The notes beneath the pieces were generated by a model. The model saw only the letters and a program-made list of their open reading frames with translations, did not search any database and was not told where the DNA came from. DNA of 64,000 bases from Nitrosomonas communis (GTDB lineage Bacteria; Pseudomonadota; Gammaproteobacteria; Burkholderiales; Nitrosomonadaceae): positions 1-64,000 of the forward strand of contig NZ_FOUB01000002.1 in the NCBI RefSeq assembly GCF_900114745.1, in the 5' to 3' direction. Made by a program: the position numbers and the translations under genes. Below, in pieces: positions 26,549 through 37,147 of the stretch (position 1 is the stretch's first letter; every line of letters begins with the position of its first letter).

Positions 26549-27810
26549 TATGAGAAAACCTTTTGTATAGAATGAATACCTTCTACCAAAGTATCAACTT
26601 CTGCCTTAGTATTATAAAAAGCAAAGGAGGCGCGTGAGGTAGCAGGTATTTTGAAGCGCTGCATAATGGGTTGTGCGCAATGGTGACCCGTGCGTACAGC
26701 GATTCCTTCTTGATTAAGCAGTGTTCCCACATCATGAGGGTGAACGCCATCAATGATGAATGACAAGACAGCAACTTTAGTCCGTGTATTACCAATAATG
26801 TGGACACCGGGTATAGTTATGATCTGTTCGGTTGCGTAATTAAGCAGTTCATGCTCATAAGCTGCAATTGCATCTAACCCGATCTTCGATAAATACTCTA
26901 TTGCGGCACCAAAGCCAATCGCAGCAGCAATAGGAGGAGTGCCTGCTTCAAATTTATACGGAATGGTGTTGTAGGTCGTTTTTTCAAAGGTTACCGAAAC
27001 AATCATATCACCCCCTCCTTTGAAAGGCTGCATGGATTCTAGCAACTTGGCTTTACCATAGAGGATGCCTATTCCTGTTGGGCCGCATAATTTGTGACCA
27101 GAAAAAGCATAGAAATCACAATCCAGATCTTGCACATCGACTTTCATATGGGGAGCAGCTTGTGCGCCATCGATTAAAACCGGTACACCTTGCTGGTGGG
27201 CAAAAGCAATCATGTTTTTAATCGGATTGATGGTACCTAGCGCATTCGATACATGCGTTAATGCAACAAAGCGAGTTCGAGGATTAAATAGCTTTTCATA
27301 TTCATCAACTAATAGCTCACCTGCGTCATTGATCGGTACGACGCGAATGGTTGCACCTTTTTCTTCCGCTAGCATTTGCCATGGCACAATGTTTGAGTGA
27401 TGCTCAAGGTTCGTTAAAATAATTTCATCACCACTCTGAATAAACTTGCGACCATAACCATGCATCACTAGATTAATGGCATCTGTTGTACCGCTGGTAA
27501 AGATAATTTCTCTATCTTCACGTGCATTGATAAAGTGCTGTAATGTGCGTCGTGCCGTTTCATATTCCCGTGTGGCTATTTCAGATAAATAGTGCACTGC
27601 ACGATGGATATTGGCATGCTGAGTTGTTTGATATCGTATCAGACGATCAATGACTGATTGAGGCATTTGGCTTGATGCAGCGTTATCCAGATAAACAAGT
27701 GGCTTATCGTTTACTTTGAGATTGAGAATGGGAAAATCAGCACGATATCGTGCTGCCAACTCTGGAGTTGGAGAGGTATTCATGTCTAGTAAAGCATCAA
27801 CAATTTTCAT
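26548..27810 (-). CDS. sufS: Cysteine desulfurase SufS
   Basis: 420 residues, group II desulfurase. The PLP lysine lies in FSGHKLCGPTG and the catalytic cysteine in TGHHCAQP, with the short group II loop. It takes sulfur from cysteine and hands persulfide to SufU. The ATG starts 3 bp after the sufD stop; a second in-frame ATG nine codons on (MNTSPTPELA) is possible, as neither has a clear ribosome binding site. Confidence 0.95.
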   Translation of the reverse strand: MKIVDALLDMNTSPTPELAARYRADFPILNLKVNDKPLVYLDNAASSQMPQSVIDRLIRYQTTQHANIHRAVHYLSEIATREYETARRTLQHFINAREDREIIFTSGTTDAINLVMHGYGRKFIQSGDEIILTNLEHHSNIVPWQMLAEEKGATIRVVPINDAGELLVDEYEKLFNPRTRFVALTHVSNALGTINPIKNMIAFAHQQGVPVLIDGAQAAPHMKVDVQDLDCDFYAFSGHKLCGPTGIGILYGKAKLLESMQPFKGGGDMIVSVTFEKTTYNTIPYKFEAGTPPIAAAIGFGAAIEYLSKIGLDAIAAYEHELLNYATEQIITIPGVHIIGNTRTKVAVLSFIIDGVHPHDVGTLLNQEGIAVRTGHHCAQPIMQRFKIPATSRASFAFYNTKAEVDTLVEGIHSIQKVFS

Positions 27811-27813
27811 GTT

Positions 27814-29109
27814 TCAGGATATCTGTGTTCTTGCAAGGACGATTTCTTCGAGTTGCCTTTTAAGGGAAGAAATCGGAATACGGTCAATAACTTCGCCGCC
27901 AAATGCATAGGTTAGTAAATTACGTGCTGTCAAATCAGACAGACCACGGCTCTTTAAGTAGAAAATTTCTTCTTTATCGAGTTGACCTACTGTCGCGCCA
28001 TGCGCGCATTTGACATCATCAGCGAATATTTCAAGTTGTGGCTTGGTATCAATGCGGGCTTTATTGGTCAGTAAAAGATTGCGGCTTAATTGTGCTGAAT
28101 CCGTTAACTGAGCATGCGGGCGTACCATGATTTTGCCATTAAATACCCCATGTGCCATGCTATCAACGATACATTTATGGAGCTGGCGACTCTTGCCATG
28201 CGGTTGCGCATGATCAATAAAGGTATGGGTATCGGCGAGTTGACGTTCAGAAATCAATACCAACCCATCTGCAGCGCATTCAGCCCCTTCACCTGACAAT
28301 ATCACATTCAGGTTATAACGCGAAATATAAGCTCCTAACGTTATGCTGACTGAATGGTACTGACTTGCATGAGCAAGGGATACCGTACAATTCCCTATAT
28401 GAAAAGCCTGCTGATTATCCCGCTGAACACGAATATGATTGATGTGCGCACTATCGGCAAGATTCATTTCAACGATCGAGTTCGTCACATAAGAAGCTTC
28501 TTCAGTGGTGATATAATCCTCAATAATTGTCGCATGACTTCCCGCTTCGGCAATCAGTAGACAGCGCGGGTAACTGGTAACTTCAGTTTGCCTGGATATA
28601 AACAGCAAATGAATAGGCGTCGTTACTGACTTATTCGCCGGAATAATAATACAGGCGCTATCACGAAGAAAAGCAGTATTTAATGCCGTGAAAACATCAT
28701 TCTCAAATTCTGCCAGCTGACCAAGGTAGCGTGCAATCGTATCCCCATGAGTAGGAAGGAGAGATGATAAATTGCCTATAATTGCACCTGCATTATGAGC
28801 AATGTTTGATAACTCGGGGGCAAATTGACCATCTACAAATACCAGCCGACAGCTGGCTTCTTCGAGATAATAATGTTCAATATCCGAGAGCTGTACTTTG
28901 AATGTTGACTGGGCTACCGGATAAGGCAGGCGACTAAGGGGTGAAATATCAGTAAAACGCCATTCTTCATCTTGAGTTGTCGGCATCCTAAGTGCGCCAG
29001 CACTATCCATCGCGTTTGCACGAAGCTGATCAAGCCACGATGAAGTCGATGGTTTCTGCCATGATTGAACAAGATGGTCGAGGTAGCTATGGCTAGTTGC
29101 TGTACTCAT
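27814..29109 (-). CDS. sufD: Fe-S assembly protein SufD
   Basis: 431 residues. It has the right-handed beta-helix core of SufB/SufD and the family's late motif [20 protein letters not shown]. SufD partners with SufB and SufC2 in the scaffold complex and helps iron entry. Its start overlaps the sufC stop by four bases, which suggests coupled translation. Confidence 0.94.
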   Translation of the reverse strand: MSTATSHSYLDHLVQSWQKPSTSSWLDQLRANAMDSAGALRMPTTQDEEWRFTDISPLSRLPYPVAQSTFKVQLSDIEHYYLEEASCRLVFVDGQFAPELSNIAHNAGAIIGNLSSLLPTHGDTIARYLGQLAEFENDVFTALNTAFLRDSACIIIPANKSVTTPIHLLFISRQTEVTSYPRCLLIAEAGSHATIIEDYITTEEASYVTNSIVEMNLADSAHINHIRVQRDNQQAFHIGNCTVSLAHASQYHSVSITLGAYISRYNLNVILSGEGAECAADGLVLISERQLADTHTFIDHAQPHGKSRQLHKCIVDSMAHGVFNGKIMVRPHAQLTDSAQLSRNLLLTNKARIDTKPQLEIFADDVKCAHGATVGQLDKEEIFYLKSRGLSDLTARNLLTYAFGGEVIDRIPISSLKRQLEEIVLARTQIS

Positions 29110-29903
29110 GGCCGTACTCCAGCTGTCTTACCACGGTCGTCAGCATTGATCCAATCATAACCATGAGCTTCCAGTTCCTTGGCAAGCTCTTTACCGCTTG
29201 TTTTGATGATTCGTCCAGCTTCCATTACATGAACATAATCAGGCACAATATAATCAAGCAAGCGTTGGTAATGCGTCACCAAAATAGTCGCATTATCTTT
29301 ATTGGTAAGCTGATTCACGCCATTAGCTACAATCCTAAGCGCATCAATATCGAGCCCTGAATCTGTTTCATCCAGAATAGCGAGTATTGGCTCAAGTAAT
29401 GCCATTTGTAAAATTTCATTACGTTTTTTTTCTCCACCTGAGAACCCTTCATTGACGCTACGATCCAGGAAGTCTGGACTCATTTCGAGTAATTTCATTT
29501 TTTCGCGTACAAAATCATCAAATTCAAGCGGGTCAAGCTCTTCTTTGCCACGCTGGGACTGAACTGTGTTGTATGCTAACCGCAAGAATTGATTATTAGC
29601 GACGCCTGGTATTTCAATTGGATATTGAAATGCAAGAAACACACCGGCACGAGCACGTTCTTCAGGTTCAAGATCAAAAAGATTTTGATTGTTGAAGATA
29701 ATCGTTCCAGCAGTTACCTCGTAAGCAGGGTGGCCAGCAAGAATTTTGGCAAAAGTACTTTTACCAGATCCATTGAGTCCCATGATGGCATGGACTTCTC
29801 CACTCTTGACCGTGAGATCAACACCTTTAAGTATCTCAATACCATTTACATTTGCATGTAAGCCACGGACTTCAAGGAGTGTTTTACTGTTCTGATTGAT
29901 CAT
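29106..29903 (-). CDS. sufC: Fe-S assembly ATPase SufC
   Basis: 265 residues of ABC ATPase. Walker A is GLNGSGKST, the signature is [12 protein letters not shown], and Walker B is [12 protein letters not shown]. It drives shape changes of the SufB-SufD pair. Four-base overlaps with sufB upstream and sufD downstream show one tightly coupled operon. Confidence 0.96.
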   Translation of the reverse strand: MINQNSKTLLEVRGLHANVNGIEILKGVDLTVKSGEVHAIMGLNGSGKSTFAKILAGHPAYEVTAGTIIFNNQNLFDLEPEERARAGVFLAFQYPIEIPGVANNQFLRLAYNTVQSQRGKEELDPLEFDDFVREKMKLLEMSPDFLDRSVNEGFSGGEKKRNEILQMALLEPILAILDETDSGLDIDALRIVANGVNQLTNKDNATILVTHYQRLLDYIVPDYVHVMEAGRIIKTSGKELAKELEAHGYDWINADDRGKTAGVRP

Positions 29904-31336
29904 CCGACACTCCCTTCTAATTTAAAACTGAGTAATTTGGTTGCTTCAACTGCAAATTCCATAGGCAACTGTTGAAAAACTTCTTTACAGAATCCATTGA
30001 TAATCATTGATACAGCTTCTTCAGTATCAATTCCACGTTGTAAAAAATAAAAAAGTTGATCCTCACCAATCTTTGAGGTGGATGCTTCATGCTCAACTTT
30101 AGCGCTATTATTATTGACCTGGATATAAGGAAATGTATTTGCGCTGCATTGATTACCAATGAGCATCGAATCGCATTGTGAATAGTTGCGCGCATTCTCG
30201 GCTGTAGGCGAAATTCTTACCAAGCCGCGATAGCTACTATTGGAATGTCCCGCTGAAATACTTTTACTAATAATGGTGCTACGCGTATTTCTTCCGATAT
30301 GAATCATTTTTGTGCCCGTATCGGCTTGCTGATAATTATTGGTAACAGCAACCGAATAGAACTCACCCACAGAATTTTCGCCACGTAAAATACAGGAAGG
30401 ATATTTCCAGGTTATAGCGGAACCTGTTTCAACTTGCGTCCAAGAAATGCGTGAATTAGCCCCTTTCGCTAGCCCACGTTTAGTAACAAAATTATAAATA
30501 CCTCCAATGCCTTTTTCATCTCCTGCATACCAGTTTTGAACAGTCGAGTATTTAATTTCGGCATTATCCAGCGCAATCAGTTCAACGACGGCTGCATGTA
30601 ATTGGTTAGTATCAAATCTGGGTGCGGTACATCCTTCCAGATAAGAAACAGAAGCACCCTCTTCAGCAATAATTAGCGTACGCTCGAATTGTCCTGATTC
30701 TTCAGTATTGATACGAAAGTAAGTCGACAAGTCCATTGGACATTTAACACCCTTTGGGATAAAACAAAACGAGCCATCGGTAAATACTGCTGAATTAAGG
30801 GCTGCATAGAAATTGTCGCCAACTGGTACGACAGTTCCAAGATATTTTTTAACTAATTCTGGATGAGTTTGGACAGCTTCAGAAATCGAACAAAAAATGA
30901 TCCCGACTTCAGCGAGTTTTTCTTTATAAGTTGTTGCAACGGACACACTGTCAAAAATGACATCAACAGCAACACCCGCTAACGCTGCTCGTTCATGCAT
31001 GGGTACGCCGAGTTTCTCAAATGTGCGTAGCAACTCGGGATCCACCTCATCCATACTCGCTAATTTTTTTTTCGGCTTAGGTGCTGAGTAATAACTAATT
31101 GATTGAAAATCAATTTTTGGGTATTTAACATTTTGCCAACGTGGTTCAGACATGCTGAGCCATTTTTCATAAGCTTGCAATCTGAATGTGAGCATCCATT
31201 CAGGCTCATTTTTTTTGGATGAAATCAATCGAATGATTTCTTCATTAAGTCCTTTGGGTGCAATATCTGATTCTATTTCTGTGACGAAACCATGCTTGTA
31301 AGGCTGGTTTACAAGATTTTGTAGTACAGCACTCAT
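29900..31336 (-). CDS. sufB: Fe-S scaffold protein SufB
   Basis: 478 residues, the usual length. It has a beta-helix core and conserved stretches [28 protein letters not shown] and [14 protein letters not shown], with the C-terminal cysteine in the region expected for cluster building. It is the site of new cluster assembly in the SufBC2D complex. It starts 3 bp after the sufA stop. Confidence 0.97.
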   Translation of the reverse strand: MSAVLQNLVNQPYKHGFVTEIESDIAPKGLNEEIIRLISSKKNEPEWMLTFRLQAYEKWLSMSEPRWQNVKYPKIDFQSISYYSAPKPKKKLASMDEVDPELLRTFEKLGVPMHERAALAGVAVDVIFDSVSVATTYKEKLAEVGIIFCSISEAVQTHPELVKKYLGTVVPVGDNFYAALNSAVFTDGSFCFIPKGVKCPMDLSTYFRINTEESGQFERTLIIAEEGASVSYLEGCTAPRFDTNQLHAAVVELIALDNAEIKYSTVQNWYAGDEKGIGGIYNFVTKRGLAKGANSRISWTQVETGSAITWKYPSCILRGENSVGEFYSVAVTNNYQQADTGTKMIHIGRNTRSTIISKSISAGHSNSSYRGLVRISPTAENARNYSQCDSMLIGNQCSANTFPYIQVNNNSAKVEHEASTSKIGEDQLFYFLQRGIDTEEAVSMIINGFCKEVFQQLPMEFAVEATKLLSFKLEGSVG

Positions 31337-31338
31337 TT

Positions 31339-31692
31339 TTATATATTTTCCTTAGACTCTTCAGGTATTTTGAGGCTGAAGCTCTCACCACAGCCACATG
31401 TATTTCCAATATTTGGATTGTTAAACTTGAAAGTACTATTTAGACCTTCTTTGACAAAATCTATCTCTGATCCATCAAAATAAGTTAGATTATCGCGTTT
31501 TAAGACTATTCTTGCGTTATGCGACTCGAAGAGCTGATCTTCTTCTTGCATTTCATCGACATAATCAAAGATATAAGTAAAACCAGAGCATCCCGATTTT
31601 TTTATATCTATCCGTAGAGCCAATCCTTTACCACGTTTTGTTAGTTGTTGCTGGATTTGTTTGGCTGCACGTTCAGTCAATGTGATCGACAT
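31339..31692 (-). CDS. sufA: A-type Fe-S carrier (SufA/IscA family)
   Basis: 117 residues of the HesB/IscA family. Three conserved cysteines are present: one in KSGCSGFTY and two in the late CGCGESF motif. A-type proteins receive clusters from the scaffold and pass them to targets, and may bind iron. It lies between iscR and sufB in the operon. IscA, ErpA and SufA cannot be separated from sequence alone; position favours SufA. Confidence 0.9.
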   Translation of the reverse strand: MSITLTERAAKQIQQQLTKRGKGLALRIDIKKSGCSGFTYIFDYVDEMQEEDQLFESHNARIVLKRDNLTYFDGSEIDFVKEGLNSTFKFNNPNIGNTCGCGESFSLKIPEESKENI

Positions 31693-31718
31693 AATTTTTC
31701 TCTATAAATTAATTAAAA

Positions 31719-32186
31719 CTAAAATGCTGCTTCACGCATATCATATAACTTGACAACAGCTTGCTCGCGTTGCTGATCGCGTTGTTTTTGTTCGTCGACC
31801 AACTGCTTCAATGTTACGCTGCCAAGATAATTGAAAATAATGTCATTGAGCTCTGCCCATAGATCATGAGTCATACATTTGCCATCATTCAGACAATTTT
31901 CTTTACCACCACATCGCGTGTTATCAATGGGTTCATCGACAGCGAGAATAATATCTGCAATAGATACTTGATCCAGGCTTTTAGCTAAGCAATAACCACC
32001 ACCAGGACCACGCACACTATCAACAAGTTCGCGTTGGCGTAATTTTGCGAACAATTGTTCAAGATATGATAGTGAAATTTTTTGACGCTGACTGATATCG
32101 GCAAGTGTGACAGGCCCATTGCTGTGCTGCATCGCGAGATCCAATAGTGCTGTCACTGCGAATCGTCCTTTCGTTGTCAGTCTCAT
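31719..32186 (-). CDS. iscR: Rrf2-family Fe-S regulator IscR
   Basis: 155 residues from the ATG at 32186, which has AGGAA seven bases upstream; upstream in-frame codons are not part of the family. The winged helix (MRLTTKGRFAVTALLDLAMQ) is followed by three cluster cysteines in CGGKENCLNDGKC, spaced as in IscR (C-x5-C-x5-C). With its [2Fe-2S] cluster IscR represses its own operon through type 1 sites; two such sites lie over the promoter here. It is the first gene of the suf operon. Confidence 0.95.
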   Translation of the reverse strand: MRLTTKGRFAVTALLDLAMQHSNGPVTLADISQRQKISLSYLEQLFAKLRQRELVDSVRGPGGGYCLAKSLDQVSIADIILAVDEPIDNTRCGGKENCLNDGKCMTHDLWAELNDIIFNYLGSVTLKQLVDEQKQRDQQREQAVVKLYDMREAAF

Positions 32187-32249
32187 ACCAGATTCCTTAA
32201 TACAATAAAAGTTGGGTAAGTAAGAATTAATTAGGGTTTGTTGTAAATA

Positions 32250-32274
32250 ATACTTGATTATTTTTGTCAACTAT
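32250..32274. promoter_or_regulatory. IscR type 1 operator, distal to -35 (covers -10)
   Basis: The 25 bases match the IscR type 1 consensus at 23 positions, reading ATACTTGAT at the left and GTCAACTAT at the right. It covers the -10 hexamer and probable start point of the iscR-suf promoter, a position that would block RNA polymerase. Confidence 0.75.
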
Positions 32275-32298
32275 ATAATACCTGACTGAACTAGTCAA
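32270..32298 (-). promoter_or_regulatory. Sigma-70 promoter of the iscR-suf operon
   Basis: Read leftward: -35 TTGACT (32298-32293), a 17-bp spacer, and -10 TATAGT (32275-32270). The start point would be near 32263, giving a leader of about 77 bases before iscR. Both hexamers lie inside the two IscR operators. Confidence 0.7.
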
Positions 32299-32302
32299 CT
32301 AT
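32278..32302. promoter_or_regulatory. IscR type 1 operator over the -35 region
   Basis: The 25 bases match the IscR type 1 consensus at 24 positions (left half ATACCTGACT, right half AGTCAACTAT). It covers the -35 hexamer and is separated from the second site by three bases. Confidence 0.85.
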
Positions 32303-33238
32303 AGCAACCTATGATTTGGAATTTTTAAGGAAGTTCAATAAATTAGCTTCTTATTTTACAAGGAATGAATGTATATTATGTGCTTTTAAATCAATTGGTT
32401 ATTATTTTTGTCCACTATTATTATTTACTTCACTTAAACCTTAAATAACCTATATTCATATCATATTAGCAAGTGGGTATGGGGTTATACGGTTGTACTC
32501 AGATTTGCGCCAATCCATTTAGACCTCTGCACAACCCTGAAAATTTTTCCCTCTCACTACTGCAATAAAATTTCAATAAAATTTTCAGGGGTTGTGCAGA
32601 TTCCTTAATAAGGAATAACGTCGCATTCGTATTCCCCGAGATTTATATCCTCAAATCCTTGTCGGAAGTTGGTTAGCGTAACTCAAGAAAGAGATAGGGG
32701 TCTAGCTTCTAGCTAGAGTATGAATTGTATGAATTCGATTTGGAGGAGTATTGGACATCGCTCCCAAGCATGCCATTGGTGCCAAGCTGGCTTTTAGAAT
32801 CTCTCATATAAATATGCCGCGTGAAAGTATTTAGAAGTCCTGTTAATAGGTGTGATCTCTCGCAATATTGTTGATGCAAATGGGTTAGATAAGGCAAAAG
32901 TGGTAAAAGTAAAAAAAGAAGCTAAAAAAGTGTTTTCATATAGGTATTGAGGAGAGTATTTGCTATAACATGAATGGTTCTATCAAAGTATCTTATTTGG
33001 AAAATATTAAAATGCTGGCTGAGGTTCTTCTGTCGCGGATAAGAAAATAGGGATATAAGCGTTCGATTACATGATAGTGTGGCTAATTTTGTTACATTTA
33101 ATGTTATTTTGTTAATATTCTTGTCGCACAGGGAAGCAGGATCGGACATCTCTAAAAATGATAATAAATTAAATGAATTTTTTTATGGACCTATTGGAAT
33201 TTCTGTGTAGGTGAAAGTATTCCGTTACAATTATCTCT
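32303..33238. other. Intergenic region between iscR promoter and aroK
   Basis: Over 900 bp without a supported gene. Apart from the 75-bp palindrome at 32526-32600 I see only AT-rich sequence with stops in all frames. Two short leftward frames (32709-32897 and 32922-33149) have no family look and poor starts. A decayed gene is possible but nothing could be recognised. Confidence 0.4.
32526..32600. repeat. 75-bp palindromic element
   Basis: TCTGCACAACCC-TGAAAATTTT (from 32526) is repeated in inverted form as AAAATTTTCAGGGGTTGTGCAGA ending at 32600; the arms differ by one extra C. The centre is 28-30 bases of T/C- and A-rich sequence. The long arms and low complexity of the centre suggest a miniature element or two abutting IS ends. 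No target duplication was seen. Confidence 0.6.
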
Positions 33239-33880
33239 ATGCAATTAATTAAGCCAATCACGAAAAATAATCATGATATAAAGTTTTTACAGGGGAATAT
33301 TATTCTCGTAGGTATGATGGGTGCCGGAAAAACTACGATTGGCAAATTGCTGGCAAATTACATGGGTAAAACGTTTATCGATTCCGACCATGAAATTCAA
33401 CAGCGTACTGGTGTTAAGATTCCTTTGATTTTTGAAATTGAAGGAGAGGCTGGGTTTCGTAGACGTGAAACGGAAGTGTTGCATGAGCTGGTGCAAGCAG
33501 AGAATGTGGTGCTGGCTACTGGTGGGGGGGCGGTGCTGAGTGCTGAAAATCGTGCCTTATTAAGACAGCATGGTATCGTAGTTTATTTGAGCGCATCCGT
33601 AAATGAACTGCAACGAAGAACACGCACTGATAAAAATAGGCCGCTACTTCAGACTGAGGATTTGCATGCTAGATTAACAGAGCTTCATGCTCAACGCGAT
33701 GCTCTTTATCGAGAGGTGGCACATATCATTATAGATAGCGGAAAACAAGGTGTACGCTCTCTAGTACAACGGCTCGCCCGAAAGCTGCTTTTCTTTAAAT
33801 TTAAGAAACTTCGAGCTGAGGCGTTAAATCGGAAAAAGAACGCGATCAAGGCTTACCAATCGAATAATTATGAACCTTAA
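33239..33880 (+). CDS. aroK: Shikimate kinase
   Basis: 213 residues. Walker A is GMMGAGKTT near residue 25-33, followed by FIDSDHEIQQRTG, FRRRETEVL and ATGGGAVL, all kinase signatures. It phosphorylates shikimate in the chorismate pathway. It has about 30 residues beyond the usual end, rich in Lys and Arg (residues 183-213). aroB follows 35 bp on, the common arrangement. Confidence 0.95.
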   Translation: MQLIKPITKNNHDIKFLQGNIILVGMMGAGKTTIGKLLANYMGKTFIDSDHEIQQRTGVKIPLIFEIEGEAGFRRRETEVLHELVQAENVVLATGGGAVLSAENRALLRQHGIVVYLSASVNELQRRTRTDKNRPLLQTEDLHARLTELHAQRDALYREVAHIIIDSGKQGVRSLVQRLARKLLFFKFKKLRAEALNRKKNAIKAYQSNNYEP

Positions 33881-33915
33881 AAGGGATGAGTTCTTCCCGA
33901 AATTAATTATTTTAT

Positions 33916-35025
33916 ATGAATGACATGCAAACTGTTAAGGTGGCCTTATTTTCTCCCGAACAGGATCGAAGTTACCCCATTTACATTGGTAATGCGTTAT
34001 TAGAGCAGGTAGATTTATTATTGCCTCATTTGCCACAGAAACGGGTGGCAATTGTAACTAATACCACTGTAGCCCCTCTTTATCTGGATCGATTTCGTAG
34101 GGCACTAGAGCGGTATGGAATCTGTTCAGTTGCAATTATTTTGCCTGATGGTGAAGATCATAAAAATTGGCAAACATTGAATTTGATTTTTGACGCCTTA
34201 TTGAAGCAACGCTGTGAGCGAAAAACTACCCTAATTGCGTTGGGGGGAGGGGTTGTTGGTGATCTGACAGGGTTTGCAGCGGCGACTTATTTGCGAGGTG
34301 TACCTTTTATCCAAATTCCTACCACCCTACTTGCACAAGTGGATTCTTCAGTAGGCGGTAAGACAGGTATTAACCATCCCCTTGGCAAAAATTTGATAGG
34401 GGCATTCTATCAACCGCGCATGGTGTTGACAGACAGTGCGACACTCACTACCTTGTCTGATAGGGAGTTGCGTGCTGGCATTGCAGAAGTGATTAAATAC
34501 GGTCTTATACGAGATGCTGATTTTTTTATGTGGTTGGAACAGAATATAACGGGTTTGATTACACGCAATGCTGACATTCTAAATAAAGCCATTTGCCGTA
34601 GTTGCGAAATCAAAGCGGAAATTGTCGCTGCAGATGAGCGTGAGAGTGGCATGCGCGCACTGCTTAATCTTGGCCACACTTTTGGTCATGCAATTGAAAA
34701 CGCCATGGGCTATGGCGTATGGTTGCACGGTGAAGCGGTTGCTGCGGGCACTATAATGGCGGCAGATCTGTCAAAACAACTAAAATTCATCAGTGAAAGT
34801 GATTTCAAACGCATATACAGCATATTTCAAAAGGTAGGATTGCCGGTTATTGCACCAAAACTTTCTCCAGATGATTACTTGAGCTTGATGAAGCTTGATA
34901 AAAAAGTAGAGGAAGGAAGAATGCGTTTTATTCTGCTGAGGCGCATTGGTGAAGCGATGATGAGTCATGATATTCCAGCATCAACCTTGAGAGAGACATT
35001 GCTCACTTGTATGGCTAATGAATGA
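33916..35025 (+). CDS. aroB: 3-dehydroquinate synthase
   Basis: 369 residues. NAD-binding and active-site regions are plain: [43 protein letters not shown] and the zinc-ligand stretch [12 protein letters not shown]. It makes dehydroquinate from DAHP, step two of aromatic amino acid synthesis. The stop overlaps the next start by 8 bases. Confidence 0.96.
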   Translation: MNDMQTVKVALFSPEQDRSYPIYIGNALLEQVDLLLPHLPQKRVAIVTNTTVAPLYLDRFRRALERYGICSVAIILPDGEDHKNWQTLNLIFDALLKQRCERKTTLIALGGGVVGDLTGFAAATYLRGVPFIQIPTTLLAQVDSSVGGKTGINHPLGKNLIGAFYQPRMVLTDSATLTTLSDRELRAGIAEVIKYGLIRDADFFMWLEQNITGLITRNADILNKAICRSCEIKAEIVAADERESGMRALLNLGHTFGHAIENAMGYGVWLHGEAVAAGTIMAADLSKQLKFISESDFKRIYSIFQKVGLPVIAPKLSPDDYLSLMKLDKKVEEGRMRFILLRRIGEAMMSHDIPASTLRETLLTCMANE

Positions 35026-36139
35026 TTTGGCTCCTTACGCAGTATCCTCTGCTAATTCGCGCGGACGTCTCATCAAAGAAGCGCCTCCTATTGGTCGTAG
35101 TGAATTTCAACGCGATCGTGATCGGGTAATTCATTCAACAGCTTTCCGTCGGCTTGAATATAAAACACAGGTATTTGTTAACCATGAAGGTGATTTGTTT
35201 CGCACTCGTTTGACACATAGTCTAGAGGTGGCCCAGATTGGACGTTCAATCGCGCGGAATTTAAAGTTGAATGAGGATTTAGTTGAAGCAATAGCACTGG
35301 CGCATGATCTAGGACACACGCCTTTTGGCCATGCAGGGCAAGATGCTTTGAATGATTGCATGAAGGAATATGGTGGCTTTGAACATAATCTTCAGTCTTT
35401 AAGAGTGGTTGATGTGCTTGAAGAACAGTACGGTGCTTTTGATGGTTTGAATTTGTGCTTTGAGACCCGTGAAGGCATTCTCAAGCATGTTTCTAGAAAA
35501 AATGTTGAAAAGCTGGGTGAAGTGGGAGAGCGTTTTTTAATTAATCAAAGACCTTCACTAGAGGCACAGCTTGCCAATTTTGCTGATGAAATTGCGTATA
35601 ATACTCATGATGTGGATGATGGTTTACGTTCCGGTTTTATTACAATGTCGCAACTGGAAAAGATAGAAATATTTTCCAGACATTTATGGCAGGTGAAAAG
35701 AGATTATCCAAATATTGGTGGTCGACGTTTAATTCATGAAACGATACGTGGCATGATTAATAGTGTAGCAACAGATTTAACCCTACAAAGTAAAAGCAAC
35801 ATCGAAAATGTGCGACCAAAAGGTATAGATGAAATACGATCAGCGCCGTGCTTGATTCGATTCAGCGAAAAGATAAAGCAGGAGCAGCAGGAACTAAAAA
35901 CCTTTTTGTACGATAATCTTTATCGGCATTTCCAAGTAACACGCATGAGTAATAAGGCGCAACATACGATTGAAATGTTATTCAATGCATTTAACTCAGA
36001 TATTCGACTACTACCTACAGCATACCAGATTAAATTTTCTCAATATGGACATCAGGCTATTGCTGATTATATTGCAGGCATGACTGATCGTTTTGCGATT
36101 AGGGAATATCAACGGCTGTTTATCATCAGTGAAAGCTAA
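35018..36139 (+). CDS. dgt: dGTP triphosphohydrolase-like HD protein
   Basis: 373 residues of the HD-domain dGTPase family. Metal ligands lie in [13 protein letters not shown] (His) and [13 protein letters not shown] (HD), with a later Asp in [13 protein letters not shown]. It hydrolyses dGTP to deoxyguanosine and triphosphate and so trims the dNTP pool. It is of the shorter type 2 class often placed after aroB in betaproteobacteria. Confidence 0.92.
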   Translation: MNDLAPYAVSSANSRGRLIKEAPPIGRSEFQRDRDRVIHSTAFRRLEYKTQVFVNHEGDLFRTRLTHSLEVAQIGRSIARNLKLNEDLVEAIALAHDLGHTPFGHAGQDALNDCMKEYGGFEHNLQSLRVVDVLEEQYGAFDGLNLCFETREGILKHVSRKNVEKLGEVGERFLINQRPSLEAQLANFADEIAYNTHDVDDGLRSGFITMSQLEKIEIFSRHLWQVKRDYPNIGGRRLIHETIRGMINSVATDLTLQSKSNIENVRPKGIDEIRSAPCLIRFSEKIKQEQQELKTFLYDNLYRHFQVTRMSNKAQHTIEMLFNAFNSDIRLLPTAYQIKFSQYGHQAIADYIAGMTDRFAIREYQRLFIISES

Positions 36140-36244
36140 AATTCAATTTGGGTGAATAACAGAGGAATTTAGATGGCTCTATTTGTTATCTGCTATCTGA
36201 TTATTGAGTTGAGTGAATACATATAGAAGAGAGGAGGAATAAAA

Positions 36245-37006
36245 ATGCTCTGGTCAAGGATTAATTTGTATGCCTTAAGCGTCCTGATAGGGTTGCTGCA
36301 TCTCTCAAACTACGCATTGGCTAATTTAGAAAATAGTGATCTGGTCAATGCAGCTACACGCGGCAATTTGTCTCAAGTGAAAACATTGCTTTCAATGTCT
36401 GAGAAAAATCACGAAGCACGCGATAAGGATATGGCATTGGTGAGTGCAGTGCAGAATGGTCACGAAAATATCGTTGAACTACTGCTTGCTTCTGGTGCTG
36501 ACGCAAATGTAAAGGCAAAAAATGATCGGACCGTGCTTATGTTGGCTGCGCAGGATAACCGTATAGGTATCGCGCAAGCATTACTTGCTGCTAATGCAGA
36601 TATAAACGCGGTTGCCGACGATGGAATGACAGCATTAATGTTTGCATCGCAAAGAAATCATATAGAGATGGTGCGTCTTTTGCTCGAAACGGGTAATGAT
36701 GTCAATGTCAATGCTGTTACCAATGAAGGTATTACAGCACTTATGCTTGCATCACAAATAGGTAGCCAAATCGTGACCCAGCATTTGCTGCAAGCAAACG
36801 CCAATGTTAATAGTCAAGCAAAAAATGGTGCAAATGCGTTAATGTTAGCCGCACAACATGGCTATCGCGGAGTGACCATGACGTTACTTGCTATGGGTGC
36901 AGAAATTGATACTAAGGCAGAAAATGGTGCAACTGCATTATTACTGGCCAAAAAATATGAGCATAAGGGTGTCATTGAGTTACTTCAAAAAGCAGGTGCA
37001 AAATAG
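36245..37006 (+). CDS. Secreted ankyrin-repeat protein
   Basis: 253 residues. A Sec signal (ending near NYALA/NLEN) is followed by six ankyrin repeats of about 33 residues, with the typical GADANVKAKNDRTVLMLAAQ pattern. A strong AGGAGG lies before the ATG. Ankyrin repeats mediate protein contacts; the partner is unknown. A periplasmic place is inferred from the signal peptide. Repeat-bearing proteins of this sort are common single genes in betaproteobacteria. Confidence 0.85.
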   Translation: MLWSRINLYALSVLIGLLHLSNYALANLENSDLVNAATRGNLSQVKTLLSMSEKNHEARDKDMALVSAVQNGHENIVELLLASGADANVKAKNDRTVLMLAAQDNRIGIAQALLAANADINAVADDGMTALMFASQRNHIEMVRLLLETGNDVNVNAVTNEGITALMLASQIGSQIVTQHLLQANANVNSQAKNGANALMLAAQHGYRGVTMTLLAMGAEIDTKAENGATALLLAKKYEHKGVIELLQKAGAK

Positions 37007-37147
37007 AGATTCTGCTGAGTAATTATCTTATGAGCTTCTTATTAATTTATCAGCTTGGGTTTAATGGGTGTATCTAACTGTAATACAACTAAAATGTTAT
37101 AATTTTTATTAAATTTTTATCTACTATAAGAAGAGCGGAATTACTCA

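Noticed and set aside
32709-33149. Two short leftward open frames (62 and 75 residues)
   Set aside because: No ribosome binding site, no domain pattern, and composition like the surrounding non-coding DNA.
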